From NCBI RefSeq assembly GCF_009765965.1, contig NZ_LMUL01000014.1:2517426-2552929 (forward strand): a DNA stretch of 35,504 nt, read 5' to 3'. A program made the position numbers and the translations under genes. This DNA is from Caulobacter sp. S45 (GTDB lineage: Bacteria > Pseudomonadota > Alphaproteobacteria > Caulobacterales > Caulobacteraceae). The notes beneath the pieces were generated by a model, which saw only the letters and a program-made list of their open reading frames with translations, did not search any database and was not told the DNA's origin. Below are positions 8,890-17,570 of this stretch, one piece after another. The number at the start of each line of letters is the position of its first letter. Position 1 is the stretch's first letter.

Positions 8890-10197
8890 TCAGGCCATGC
8901 ACCAGGGCGTAGGGTCGGGCTCGGCCCCGATCAGGGCGAGGCCCGAGGCGATGGACTCGAATTCGTCGCCGGTTTCCAGCGCCGCCTCGCCGAAACGGTC
9001 GGCGAAGATCGCCCGCACCGCCGGCACCAACGAGGAACCGCCGGTGAGGAACACCTTGTCGATCCCGCCGGCCTCCACGCCGGCCAAATCCAGCGCCTGG
9101 TCGACCGCACCCCGGATCATCTCCAGCTCCCGCCCGATCCAACGCTCGAAGTCGCTGCGGCGGATTTCGGCTTGGATATCAATGTCCTCAGCCTGGAAGT
9201 TCAGGACGGCGGCCTGCTCGGTCGACAGCGCTTCCTTCACCTTTGAAACGGCCTGGTAGAGGGCGTAACCGTGGTCGTTCTCAATCAGGCGGATGAAGCG
9301 GCCGAGCGCTTCGGGCTCCAGGCTGGTACGGGCGATTTCGCGGATTTCGCGCAGGTCGCGCGACCACTTCATCAGGGTCAGCTGGTTCCAGCGCGCGAAG
9401 GAGGCGTAGTAGCGGTTGGGCGTGTAGAGCACGTTCTCGCCCGACCTGTAGCCGCTGCCCTTGCCCAGGCGCGGCGAGACCACCTCGTCGATGATGCGGA
9501 AGTCGAACGCGTCGCCGGCCACGCCCACGCCCGAACGGCTGAGCGGGATAGCGGACATCTCACCGTCCTTGCGCTCGAACCGCATGACCGAGAAGTCGCT
9601 GGTGCCGCCGCCGAAGTCGGCCACCAGCACCGTGGCGCGCGCCGCCAGCCGCTTGGCGAAGAAGAAGGCCGCGCCCACCGGCTCGTAGGCGAAGGCGCGG
9701 TGGGTGAAGCCCAGGCGGTCGAAGGCCGAGGCGTAGCGGTCCATGGCCAGGGCCTCGTCGGGACTGGCGCCAGCGAAGATCACCGGGCGGCCGATGATGG
9801 TCAGGTCCGACGCGCCCCGGAGCGCATCGCCGCCGCGGTTGCGCGCCTGGCGCAGGAAGGCGGAGAGCAGGTCCTCGAACTGGAACCTGCGCCCGTGGAT
9901 GGTGGTGCCGGAAAACGCCTCGCTGGCGGCGAAGGTCTTGAACGACTGGATCAGCCGGGCGCTTTCCGGGTCCTCCAGGAAGGCTTCGATCGCCCAGGGC
10001 CCGCCCTCGACCACGCCGGTCGGCGCCTTGGGCGTCGGCTCGCCGAAGCTGAGCACCGAGCGGAAGGCCGACGACGTGTGGCCGGACGGGGTGGCGAAGC
10101 GCACAAGCTCGGATACGCCGGTCTCGCCGGCCAGGGCGATCACGGTGTTGGTGGTGCCGAAGTCGATTCCCAGAACCGGCCGGTTCTCACCGCCCAT
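8890..10197 (-). CDS. yegD: Hsp70-family protein of the YegD type, without substrate-binding domain
   Basis: 435 residues comprising only an actin/Hsp70 ATPase fold. Phosphate 1 is GIDFGTTNT (10-18), phosphate 2 is VADFGGGTSDFSVM, and the adenosine motif is FLTGGSSLVPAVR near the C-terminus. Length and motifs match E. coli YegD, a DnaK relative lacking the peptide-binding domain and lid. No dnaJ or grpE partner is nearby, so a classical chaperone cycle is not indicated, and the cellular role of this subfamily is unclear. The ATG at 10197 is followed directly by the first strand. The gene stands alone, with 63- and 107-base gaps to its neighbours. Confidence 0.88.
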   Translation of the reverse strand: MGGENRPVLGIDFGTTNTVIALAGETGVSELVRFATPSGHTSSAFRSVLSFGEPTPKAPTGVVEGGPWAIEAFLEDPESARLIQSFKTFAASEAFSGTTIHGRRFQFEDLLSAFLRQARNRGGDALRGASDLTIIGRPVIFAGASPDEALAMDRYASAFDRLGFTHRAFAYEPVGAAFFFAKRLAARATVLVADFGGGTSDFSVMRFERKDGEMSAIPLSRSGVGVAGDAFDFRIIDEVVSPRLGKGSGYRSGENVLYTPNRYYASFARWNQLTLMKWSRDLREIREIARTSLEPEALGRFIRLIENDHGYALYQAVSKVKEALSTEQAAVLNFQAEDIDIQAEIRRSDFERWIGRELEMIRGAVDQALDLAGVEAGGIDKVFLTGGSSLVPAVRAIFADRFGEAALETGDEFESIASGLALIGAEPDPTPWCMA

Positions 10198-10304
10198 GTC
10201 GTGCGCCCATCCTGCTCAGCTCGAAGCGCGCGACCCTATGCGCAGGCCCCGACCGGAACAAGCGCAAGCGGTTGCCGGCCTCGCGCCGCCCCGGATGTGT
10301 CGAC

Positions 10305-11120
10305 CTAGAAGCCCGCCGTCATCGGGTTCGGCCCGATCCGTCCCTCGGGCGAATCCAGCTTGGCGATCTGGGCCATGTCCTCGGCGTCGAGCTCGAAGTC
10401 GAACACGTCCAGGTTCTGGCGGATGCGGTCGGGATTGACCGATTTGGGGATGACGATCAGGCCGCTGTCCAGGTGCCAGCGGATGATGGCCTGGGCCGGC
10501 GACTTGGCGTGCTTGTCGGCGATGGCCTTGATCGTGGGGTCGTCGAGGAACTGGGCCTGGCCGAGCGGGCTCCAGGACTCGGTACGGATGCCCATCTCAT
10601 CGTGGACGCGGCGGGCATCGAGCTGCTGGAAGCGCGGGTGCAGCTCGATCTGGTTGACGGCGGGCGTGACCCCGGTCTCCTCGACGATCCGGCGCAGATG
10701 CTCGGGCATGAAGTTGGACACGCCGATGGACTTGGCGCGACCCTCCTCGCGCAGGCGCACCAGGGCGCGCCAGGTGTCGACATAGCGGTCCTTCTTCGGC
10801 ACCGGCCAATGGATCAGATACAGGTCGACATCGTCGCGCCCGAGCCGCTTGGCGCTCACGTCGAAGGCGCGCAGGGTCTCGTCATAGCCCTGGTCCGCGT
10901 TCCACAGCTTGGTGGTCAGGAAGACCTCGCGACCGTGGACGCCTTTGCCGACGCCTTCCTCGTTCTGGTAGATAGCCGCGGTGTCCACGGCCAGGTAGCC
11001 AGCGTCCAGCGCGGTCGCGACCACCGAAGCGGCGTCGTCGGCCGGGGTGCGCCAGACGCCCAGGCCGAGCTGGGGCATTTGGCGGCCGTCGTTGAGCTCG
11101 ATGTGCGGTTGGCTGGCCAT
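10305..11120 (-). CDS. Aldo/keto reductase (2,5-diketo-gluconate reductase type)
   Basis: 271 residues, a TIM-barrel NADPH-dependent carbonyl reductase. The catalytic tetrad is D46, Y51, K71 and H104 (AVDTAAIYQNE, LTTKLW, LIHWP). IGVSNF, NQIELHP and the cofactor-binding VIPKSVNPDRIRQN are standard for the AKR5 (DkgA/DkgB) group. The start at 11120 is supported by AGGAG seven to eight bases upstream; an in-frame ATG at 11180 would add 20 unsupported residues. The natural substrate may be methylglyoxal, diketogluconate or other aldehydes and cannot be decided. Confidence 0.92.
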   Translation of the reverse strand: MASQPHIELNDGRQMPQLGLGVWRTPADDAASVVATALDAGYLAVDTAAIYQNEEGVGKGVHGREVFLTTKLWNADQGYDETLRAFDVSAKRLGRDDVDLYLIHWPVPKKDRYVDTWRALVRLREEGRAKSIGVSNFMPEHLRRIVEETGVTPAVNQIELHPRFQQLDARRVHDEMGIRTESWSPLGQAQFLDDPTIKAIADKHAKSPAQAIIRWHLDSGLIVIPKSVNPDRIRQNLDVFDFELDAEDMAQIAKLDSPEGRIGPNPMTAGF

Positions 11121-11202
11121 GGAGGTCTCCTGCGGTTCCAGGCGCTCACTAGGCCCTAGGCGTAGTCGCTGCAACGACATGCGCTGGAAAACGGGAACGG
11201 CC

Positions 11203-11218
11203 GGGCGGCCTGACGCCC
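11203..11218 (-). terminator. Candidate terminator hairpin downstream of NRAMP-family gene
   Basis: On the minus strand GGGCG-TCAGGC-CGCCC forms a 5-bp GC stem eight bases after the TGA of the transporter gene. A moderately T-rich stretch follows (GTTCCCGTTTTCC, after GGCC). The poor T tract makes it a weak intrinsic terminator at best. Confidence 0.35.
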
Positions 11219-11226
11219 TGCGGGGG

Positions 11227-12537
11227 TCAGTGGCCCATGGTCGCGAACATGCCGATCGCGGCCACGCCCATCACGCCGGTCGCGATCCAGCCGATCGTGC
11301 GCAGGATCGGCGGCAGGGTGAAGCTGCCCATGGCGTCCTTTCGCGAGGCCAGCAGCATCATCATGATCATGACCGGCACCGCGACCACGCCATTGATCAC
11401 CGCGCTCCAGAACAGCGCCTTGATCGGATCGAGCTTGGTGAAGTTCAGGGCGGCGCCGATGATGGTCGCGATGGTCAGGGTCGCATAGAAGGCCGGCGCG
11501 CGCCTGAGCTTGCGCCCCAGCCCCACATGCCATCCGAAGGTCTCGCCCATCGCATAGGCCGCCGATCCCGCGAGCACGGGTAGGGCTAGCAGGCCGGTTC
11601 CGATGACGCCCAGGGCGAAGACGATGAACACGAACGGGCCCGCGATGGGCCGCAAAGCCTCCGCGGCCTGAGAGGAGGTCTGGATGTTGGTCAAGCCGTG
11701 CGCGTGCAGGGTGGCGGCGGTGGTGAGGATGATCGAAAGGGCGACCGCGTTGGACAGACCCATGCCGAGATAGGTGTCCCAGCGAATGCGATTGCGTTCC
11801 TGAGGCGCCTGTTCCGGTGCGCGCGACAACGGCTTGGCGTCCTTGCGTTCCTTGACCTCCTCGACCTCTTCTTCCGCCTGCCAGAAGAACAGGTAGGGGC
11901 TGATCGTGGTGCCCAACACCGCCACCACCACGGTGAGATAGTCCGCCTTGAACGAGATGTTCGGCAGGACCAGGTGCAGCGCCACCTGACCCCAGGGGAT
12001 GTGCACCATCAGCACCACGCCGACATAGGCGAACAGGGTCAGCGACAGCCATTTCAACACCGAGACGTAACGGCTGTAGCGGAGGAACACTTCCAGCAGC
12101 ACGGAGAGGGTTCCGAACAGGGCGACGTAGAGTAGCTGAGGGCCGCCGACGACCAGTTTCAGCGCCGCTGCCATGGCCCCGAGATCGGCGCCAAGATTGA
12201 TCGTATTGGCGACCAGCAGCAGGGACACCAGCCCATATAGGATCGGTTTAGGATAGTAGCGCTTCAGGTTGCCGGCGATCCCGCGTCCCGTGACCCGTCC
12301 GATCCAGGCGCTGATCTCCTGGATCGCGCACATCAGCGGCCAGCTCAACAACAGGGTCCAGCCGAGATCGAAGCCGAACTGGGCGCCGGCCTGGGAATAG
12401 GTCGCGATCCCGCTCGGGTCGTCGTCGGATGCGCCGGTGATCAGGCCGGGGCCCAGGATCTCCAGGATCTGGGGCCGGGTGGGTAGCTTGACCGCATCGG
12501 GCGGATTTGGGATCGCCGGCTCGTCGATTTCCTGCAC
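11227..12537 (-). CDS. Divergent NRAMP-family metal-ion transporter
   Basis: 436 residues with about eleven transmembrane segments. The N-terminal LGPGLITGASDDDPSGIATYSQAGAQFG is the TM1 signature of the NRAMP superfamily. Classical Mn/Fe carriers have DPGN in TM1 and MPH in TM6; here TM1 reads DDPSG (D39-G43) and TM6 reads GTTISPYLFFWQAEEE, so the metal-site residues differ. Known NRAMP relatives with altered sites prefer other ions such as Mg2+ or Al3+, but selectivity cannot be assigned here. A charged cytoplasmic loop (EEEVEEVKERKDAKP, about 225-240) follows TM6. The GTG at 12537 has a strong GAGGGGG ribosome site. Confidence 0.87.
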   Translation of the reverse strand: MQEIDEPAIPNPPDAVKLPTRPQILEILGPGLITGASDDDPSGIATYSQAGAQFGFDLGWTLLLSWPLMCAIQEISAWIGRVTGRGIAGNLKRYYPKPILYGLVSLLLVANTINLGADLGAMAAALKLVVGGPQLLYVALFGTLSVLLEVFLRYSRYVSVLKWLSLTLFAYVGVVLMVHIPWGQVALHLVLPNISFKADYLTVVVAVLGTTISPYLFFWQAEEEVEEVKERKDAKPLSRAPEQAPQERNRIRWDTYLGMGLSNAVALSIILTTAATLHAHGLTNIQTSSQAAEALRPIAGPFVFIVFALGVIGTGLLALPVLAGSAAYAMGETFGWHVGLGRKLRRAPAFYATLTIATIIGAALNFTKLDPIKALFWSAVINGVVAVPVMIMMMLLASRKDAMGSFTLPPILRTIGWIATGVMGVAAIGMFATMGH

Positions 12538-12593
12538 GGCGGCCCCCTCAAGCGAATCGGATGATTAGAGTTTAACCGCAGCCCGGCAAATTG

Positions 12594-12603
12594 ACGGCGC
12601 CGT
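12594..12603. promoter_or_regulatory. 10-bp palindrome upstream of NRAMP-family gene
   Basis: ACGGCGCCGT is a perfect 10-bp palindrome centred about 60 bases upstream of the transporter start, in the 142-base gap after the DUF72 gene. Its position would suit an operator. It does not match AT-rich Fur or MntR boxes, and in G+C-rich DNA a 10-bp palindrome can arise by chance. Confidence 0.25.
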
Positions 12604-12679
12604 GACTTTGAGCGCGCCTTTGTCGGAGGGACGTATGCCAAGAGACGCGAATATTCAGATGCGATCTGTATTGCGCCCT

Positions 12680-13564
12680 TTATCGGGCGATGGCGCCCAG
12701 ACGTTCGGTCAGGGCCGCTGCGTCCGCGGGCGCGCGGACCTTCACGTCGTTGTCGAAATAGACGAACACGTCGCGTCCTTTCGTTCGAGGTTTCGTTGGC
12801 TTCAGGACTCGTTCGGCGTCGGCGAGGTCCTCGCCACGGACCCAGGCGCGTATCCGGTCCGCCCACTGGTCGAGCGCTTCGTCGTCGTAGCCGCTGACAT
12901 AGAGTTCGGCCGACCCGTGCAGGCGGCAGTAGACGAAGTCCGAGGTCAGATCCATCAGCCGCGGCCACTCCACGGTGTCGGCGCAGACCAGCGCGGCGTC
13001 ATGCCGGCGGAGTAGCTGAATGAACTCCGGGCTGCGGAAGCTGTCGTGGCGGATCTCCAGCGCATGGCGGATGGGCCGCTCGGCGTCGCCGTCGATCCAG
13101 AAGTCATCCGGTGAGCGGGGGTCGTGATGTTTAGCCAGGGCGCGAGCCTGTTTTGTGTCGCGCGGCAGCATTTCGAGGAAGGCCTCGAACAGATCGGGGT
13201 CGAACGCCATGCTTGGCGGAAACTGCCAGAGGAGCGGGCCCAGCTTCGGCCCTAGTCGCAACAGGCCCGACGCCAGGAAATTGGCCAGCGGCGTCTCGAT
13301 GTCCTTGAGCTTGCGCAGGTGGGTGATGTAGCGCGACCCCTTGACGGCGAAAACGAAGTCGTCGGGCGTGGTGTCGCGCCATCGGTCGAATATTTCAAGC
13401 CGCTGGAGCCCATAGAAGGTGCTGTTGATCTCGATTGATCGAAACTGCTCGGCGGCATAGGTGAGCTCCTGCTTCTGCGGCAGTTTTCTTGGGTAGAACA
13501 CGCCGCGCCAAGGCTTGTAGGCCCAGCCGGAAATCCCGATGCGAGCCCTTGGGAATGTCTTCAT
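12680..13564 (-). CDS. DUF72 (YecE-like) TIM-barrel protein
   Basis: 294 residues of the DUF72 family, a TIM-barrel group of unknown biochemical function. Diagnostic segments are IGISGWAYKPWRGVFYP at the N-terminus, SIEINSTFYGLQ, FVFAVKGSRYITHLRKL, GPLLWQFPPSM, LEIRHDSF and FVYCRLHGSAELYVSGY. The chosen ATG at 13564 gives a protein starting MKTFPRARIGISGW, just before the first strand. The frame stays open to 13714, but that extension is low-complexity and covers the divergent promoter region, so it is rejected. No partner gene suggests a role. Confidence 0.88.
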   Translation of the reverse strand: MKTFPRARIGISGWAYKPWRGVFYPRKLPQKQELTYAAEQFRSIEINSTFYGLQRLEIFDRWRDTTPDDFVFAVKGSRYITHLRKLKDIETPLANFLASGLLRLGPKLGPLLWQFPPSMAFDPDLFEAFLEMLPRDTKQARALAKHHDPRSPDDFWIDGDAERPIRHALEIRHDSFRSPEFIQLLRRHDAALVCADTVEWPRLMDLTSDFVYCRLHGSAELYVSGYDDEALDQWADRIRAWVRGEDLADAERVLKPTKPRTKGRDVFVYFDNDVKVRAPADAAALTERLGAIAR

Positions 13565-13749
13565 GGGTTGGTCCGTGGCAATGAGATCGAAACCCGGAGC
13601 AGTCGATTGAGGTCCTGAACAACAGGGTCGCAGGGACATCGTTCCGACCGGTCTTGCGGACGATTCCAGACTCGGCGATGGTCCCGCGTCGGACGGCTTG
13701 GCGCCTTGCTTCACGCATGGTCAATACAGCGCGTCGGCGGGGGAGAGCG

Positions 13750-14991
13750 ATGCAGTCCTTGTCCGGTCGCCGCTACACCTCGTCCAATGATGTCGGGCGC
13801 GCCATGTCGATCGACGAATTGCGCGCCCAGGCCCGGCGCCGGCTCCCGCGTTTCGTGTTCGAATACCTGGATGGCGGGGCGGAGGACGAGGTCACGCTGC
13901 GGCGCAATCGCGAGGTGTTCGAGCAGCTGCAATTTTTGCCCCGCACCCTGGTCGCGGCCGGCGCCGTGGACATGAGCACCCAGATTTTCGGCCGACCGAC
14001 GGCCTCGCCGATGATGATCGCTCCGGTCGGCTTCTGCGGTCTGCTGACCCGAGACGGCGACCTGGCGATGGCGCGGGCGGCGGCGGCGTTCGGGATGGCG
14101 TTCGTGCAGAGCACCGTCTCCAACACCCGGCTGGAGACGGTGGCCGAGATCGAGGGGCTGCGGCGCTGGATGCAGCTCTATGTCTTCCGCTCGCGCGACT
14201 CGATGGAGACCCTGGTGCGGCGGGCCGAGGTGGCGGGATGCGAGGCGCTGGTGGTCACCACCGACGCCACGGTGTTCGGCAACCGTGAGTGGGACCGCCG
14301 CAACTATCGGGTCGGCACCGATCCGAGCCTGCGCAACAAGATCGAGACCCTTCGCCATCCGCGCTGGCTGCGTGAGGTGGCGCTTCCCGGCGTGCCGCCG
14401 TTCGCCAACCTGCTGGATATGATCCCGCCGGAACAACGCACCCTGGCCGGATCGGCCACCTGGACGCGCTACGAGGTCGATCCGAACCTGGACTGGGCGC
14501 GTCTCGCCTGGCTGCGCTCGATCTGGCGCGGCCGGCTGGTGATCAAGGGCGTGCTGTCGGTGGAGGACGCCGCCCGCGCGCGCGATGTCGGGGCCGACGG
14601 GATCGTGCTGACCAACCATGGCGGCCGCCAGCTCGATGGGGTGGTGTCGCCGATGACGGTGCTGCCGGAGATCGCCGCGCGTTTTTCCGGCGACCTGACC
14701 ATCCTGATCGACAGCGGTTTCCGGCGTGGGACCGACGTGGTCAAGGCGTTGGCGCTTGGCGCGCACGCGGTGCTGATCGGCCGCGCGGCCGCCTATGGCC
14801 TGGCGGCGGGCGGGGAGGCGGGAGCGTCGCGCGCGCTGACCATCCTGCACGACGAGGTGCGCCGCACCTTGGCGCTGCTGGGCCGGCCGACGCTCGCCCA
14901 ACTCGGTCCCGACTGCATCCTCCAGATGCGCGAACGCCGTTTCGAAGAGCAGATCGACGGCGAACAGGTCGGCTCCGAAAAACAACTTTAA
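13750..14991 (+). CDS. FMN-dependent alpha-hydroxy-acid dehydrogenase (LldD/mandelate dehydrogenase family)
   Basis: 413 residues. The family oxidises L-2-hydroxyacids such as L-lactate or mandelate using FMN. The active-site signature VLTNHGGRQLDG gives catalytic H290 and R293; FVFEYLDGGAEDE, APVGFCGLLTRDGD, VTTDATVFGNRE, VIKGVL and ILIDSGFRRGTDVVKALALGA are all present in order. The ATG at 13750 follows GGGGGAGAG. There is no transmembrane or export segment; lactate enzymes of this type are often peripheral membrane proteins feeding quinones. The deacylase gene begins 52 bases later on the same strand. The 185-base gap upstream is a divergent promoter region and holds the 8-bp palindrome GACCGGTC at 13646-13653. 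The exact substrate is undecided. Confidence 0.9.
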   Translation: MQSLSGRRYTSSNDVGRAMSIDELRAQARRRLPRFVFEYLDGGAEDEVTLRRNREVFEQLQFLPRTLVAAGAVDMSTQIFGRPTASPMMIAPVGFCGLLTRDGDLAMARAAAAFGMAFVQSTVSNTRLETVAEIEGLRRWMQLYVFRSRDSMETLVRRAEVAGCEALVVTTDATVFGNREWDRRNYRVGTDPSLRNKIETLRHPRWLREVALPGVPPFANLLDMIPPEQRTLAGSATWTRYEVDPNLDWARLAWLRSIWRGRLVIKGVLSVEDAARARDVGADGIVLTNHGGRQLDGVVSPMTVLPEIAARFSGDLTILIDSGFRRGTDVVKALALGAHAVLIGRAAAYGLAAGGEAGASRALTILHDEVRRTLALLGRPTLAQLGPDCILQMRERRFEEQIDGEQVGSEKQL

Positions 14992-15043
14992 ACCTAAAGG
15001 GAATGGCGCCAGTCTGCGTCTAAGCAGCAGCGAGGATCGCACC

Positions 15044-16204
15044 ATGGACGCCCCATCCAAGGAGACGGTGGACGATCTGAGTTCGCTGATCGGCTTCGAC
15101 ACTACCTCGCGCAACTCCAACCTGGCCCTGATCGACTGGGCGGCGGAACGGCTGGAGGGCCTGGGCGCGACCCTGCGCTACGACTTCAACGACGAGAAAT
15201 CCAAGGCCAACCTGTTCGCCACCTTCGGGACGGGCGAGGGCGGTGTGGTGCTGTCGGGCCATACCGACGTGGTGCCGGTCGACGGCCAAGCCTGGAGCAC
15301 CGATCCCTTCCACGCCGACGTGCGCGACGACCGTCTGTACGGCCGTGGCGCCTGCGATATGAAGGCCTTCATCGGCGTGGTGCTGGCCAAGGCGCCGATC
15401 TTCGCCGCCGCCAATCTGCGCGAACCGATCCATGTCGCCCTGACCTATGACGAGGAGCAGGGCTGCCTGGGCGTGCCGGGCTTGATCGCCGACATCCAAC
15501 GCGCCGGCATCCATCCCACCGGCTGCATCGTCGGCGAGCCCACCGACATGCGGGTGATCGCCGCGCACAAGGGCGGGCGCATCTATCGCTGCCACGTGCA
15601 CGGGGTGGCGGCCCACTCCTCGCTGACGCCCCGCGGGGTCAACGCCATCGAGTACGCGGCCAAGCTGATCTCGCACATCCAGGACCTGGCCGACCACGAG
15701 GAGAGCAAGGGCGCGCGGCAGGACGGCTTCGACGTGCCGTTCTCCACCATCTCGACCAACGTGATCTCCGGCGGCAACGGCAAGAACATCGTGCCGGCGG
15801 CGTGCGAGTTCTTCTTTGATTACCGTTTCCTGCCAGGCCTTTCGCCGGACCACTTCATCAGCTCGATCCAGGCCTATGCCGACAAGGAATTGCTGCCGCG
15901 GATGAAGGCCAGGAGCGCCAAGGCCGGCATCGACTTCGAGTGCATCGGCCGCATCCCGCCGCTCGACACCCAGGACAGCGACGAGATCCTGAAGCTGGCG
16001 CTTGCCCTCTCCGGCGACAACAGTCCGGGCAAGGTGGCTTACGGCACCGAGGCGCCCTTCTTCGCCGAGATCGGCATTCCCAGCGTGATCTGCGGTCCCG
16101 GCAGCATCGAGCAGGCCCACAAGCCGGACGAGTACGTCTCGCTGGAGCAACTGGCGATCTGCGAACGCTTCATCGACCGGCTGGTCGGCCGGCTCTCCCA
16201 CTGA
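15044..16204 (+). CDS. argE: ArgE-like acetylornithine deacetylase (M20 peptidase family)
   Basis: 386 residues, a dinuclear zinc M20 deacylase. The metal and catalytic motifs are SGHTDVVPVDG, GRGACDMK, YDEEQGCLG and GEPT, and the last metal His is in CGPGSIEQAHKPDEY, which is typical of ArgE. The dimerisation/lid domain occupies about residues 180-290 (AHSSLTPRGVNAIEYAA). The ribosome site GAGG lies eight bases before the ATG. Many alphaproteobacteria make ornithine through ArgJ, and this gene is only 8 bases from an MFS carrier, so a catabolic role on an imported N-acyl amino acid is a fair alternative to arginine biosynthesis. Confidence 0.88.
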   Translation: MDAPSKETVDDLSSLIGFDTTSRNSNLALIDWAAERLEGLGATLRYDFNDEKSKANLFATFGTGEGGVVLSGHTDVVPVDGQAWSTDPFHADVRDDRLYGRGACDMKAFIGVVLAKAPIFAAANLREPIHVALTYDEEQGCLGVPGLIADIQRAGIHPTGCIVGEPTDMRVIAAHKGGRIYRCHVHGVAAHSSLTPRGVNAIEYAAKLISHIQDLADHEESKGARQDGFDVPFSTISTNVISGGNGKNIVPAACEFFFDYRFLPGLSPDHFISSIQAYADKELLPRMKARSAKAGIDFECIGRIPPLDTQDSDEILKLALALSGDNSPGKVAYGTEAPFFAEIGIPSVICGPGSIEQAHKPDEYVSLEQLAICERFIDRLVGRLSH

Positions 16205-16212
16205 TCGCCGGC

Positions 16213-17511
16213 ATGGGGTTCGCCGCGCCGCAGATCGACGAGAACGGGCTCTACCGCCGCATCGGCTGGCGGCTGATGCCGCTGTTGTTCATCAGTTATG
16301 TCATCTCCTACATCGACCGGGTCAATGTAGGCTTCGCCAAGCTGCAGATGCTCGACGACCTGCATTTCAGCGCGGTGGTCTACGGCCTGGGCGCCGGGAT
16401 CTTCTTCGTCGGCTTCATCCTGTTCGAAATTCCCAGCAACCTGCTTCTTTATCGTCTGGGCGCGAGGCGCTGGCTGGCCAGCCTGATGGTGGTCTGGGGC
16501 GCGCTGTCGATGCTGATGCTGTTCATCCGCACGCCCACCTCCTTCTACGCCTTCCGCTTCCTGCTAGGCATGGCCGAGTCCGGCTTCGTGCCGGGAGCCA
16601 TGTACTATCTGACCCAGTGGTATCCCGCTCATCGCCAGGGGCGGGTGTTCTCGCTGCTGATCACCGGCGCTTCGGCGGGCGGGATTGTGGTCGGGCCGCT
16701 GTCGGGCTGGATCATGGGCGCTTTCCAGCACGCGGGCGGCCTGCGGAACTGGCAGTGGCTGTTCCTGCTGCAGGGCGCGCCGGCCGTGGTCATGGGGCTG
16801 GTGCTGCTGAACCGCCTGGTCGAGACGCCCCAGCAAGCCGACTGGCTGACTGTGCCCGAGAAGGAGCACATCGCCACCCTGCTCGCGGTCCCGGCCAAGC
16901 ATCAGGTGCGGCGCGGCGACGTGCTGGCCGCCTTCACCACCGCGCGGGTCTGGTTGCTGGGCGCGGCGCTGATGGCGGCGAACCTGGGCATCTATGCGGG
17001 GGTGTTCTGGCTGCCGAGCACGATCAAGGCGGCCGGCGTCTCCAGCTTCTCCACCATCGGCCTGATCTCGACCATCCCCTATGCGGGATCGGCGCTGGCC
17101 ATGTGGGCCCTGGGCCGTAGCTCCGACCTGCGCCACGAGCGGCGATGGCACTGCCTGATCGGCATGCTGATCGCCTCGGGCGGCTTGCTGATCCAGGCCT
17201 GGTCGGGCGGGGCGTCGATGATCGCGGTCGGCGGCCTGGTGATCTCCATCTCCTTCTTCATCGGCGTCACCCCGCTGATCTGGGCCCAGGCGGGCGAGCT
17301 GATCGTCGGGCGGGCGGCGGCGGCGGGGTTCGCCTTCATGAACGTGTTCGCCGGCTCGGCCGGGTTCCTGGCCTCCTACGCGATGGGCGCGGCCCAGCAG
17401 GCGTTCGGCGACACGTCGGGCGTGTCCTATGTGCTGGCGGTGGTGGCGGTCGGCGGCGGGCTGATCTTCCTGGCCGTTCGCAGCGGGCTTCCGGCGCGCC
17501 AGCCGGTCTGA
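16213..17511 (+). CDS. MFS transporter, anion:cation symporter (ACS) type
   Basis: 432 residues with about twelve transmembrane segments. The N-terminus YRRIGWRLMPLLFISYVISYIDRVNVGFAKL is the TM1 signature of the ACS/phthalate-tartrate-glucarate branch; GMAESGFVPGAMYYLTQWYP in TM4 and GRSSDLRHERRWH in the central/late loop are also typical. This branch imports organic anions with protons. The ATG at 16213 lies eight bases after the deacylase stop, so the two are almost certainly co-transcribed, suggesting an N-acyl amino acid or related carboxylate as cargo (inference). Confidence 0.9.
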   Translation: MGFAAPQIDENGLYRRIGWRLMPLLFISYVISYIDRVNVGFAKLQMLDDLHFSAVVYGLGAGIFFVGFILFEIPSNLLLYRLGARRWLASLMVVWGALSMLMLFIRTPTSFYAFRFLLGMAESGFVPGAMYYLTQWYPAHRQGRVFSLLITGASAGGIVVGPLSGWIMGAFQHAGGLRNWQWLFLLQGAPAVVMGLVLLNRLVETPQQADWLTVPEKEHIATLLAVPAKHQVRRGDVLAAFTTARVWLLGAALMAANLGIYAGVFWLPSTIKAAGVSSFSTIGLISTIPYAGSALAMWALGRSSDLRHERRWHCLIGMLIASGGLLIQAWSGGASMIAVGGLVISISFFIGVTPLIWAQAGELIVGRAAAAGFAFMNVFAGSAGFLASYAMGAAQQAFGDTSGVSYVLAVVAVGGGLIFLAVRSGLPARQPV

Positions 17512-17570
17512 GCCTCCCGCCAGACTTCAGCGTTTATTGACGTACGCGCGCCGCACATCCGTGGCAGACT

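Noticed and set aside
13565-13714. Upstream extension of the DUF72 protein to an ATG at 13714
   Set aside because: The extension is low-complexity and would occupy the whole divergent promoter region; the family starts at MKTFPRARIGISGW.
13711-15120. A 469-codon antisense frame over the hydroxyacid dehydrogenase
   Set aside because: There is no family similarity and it mirrors codon bias of the real gene; the plus-strand protein carries the full FMN-enzyme signature.
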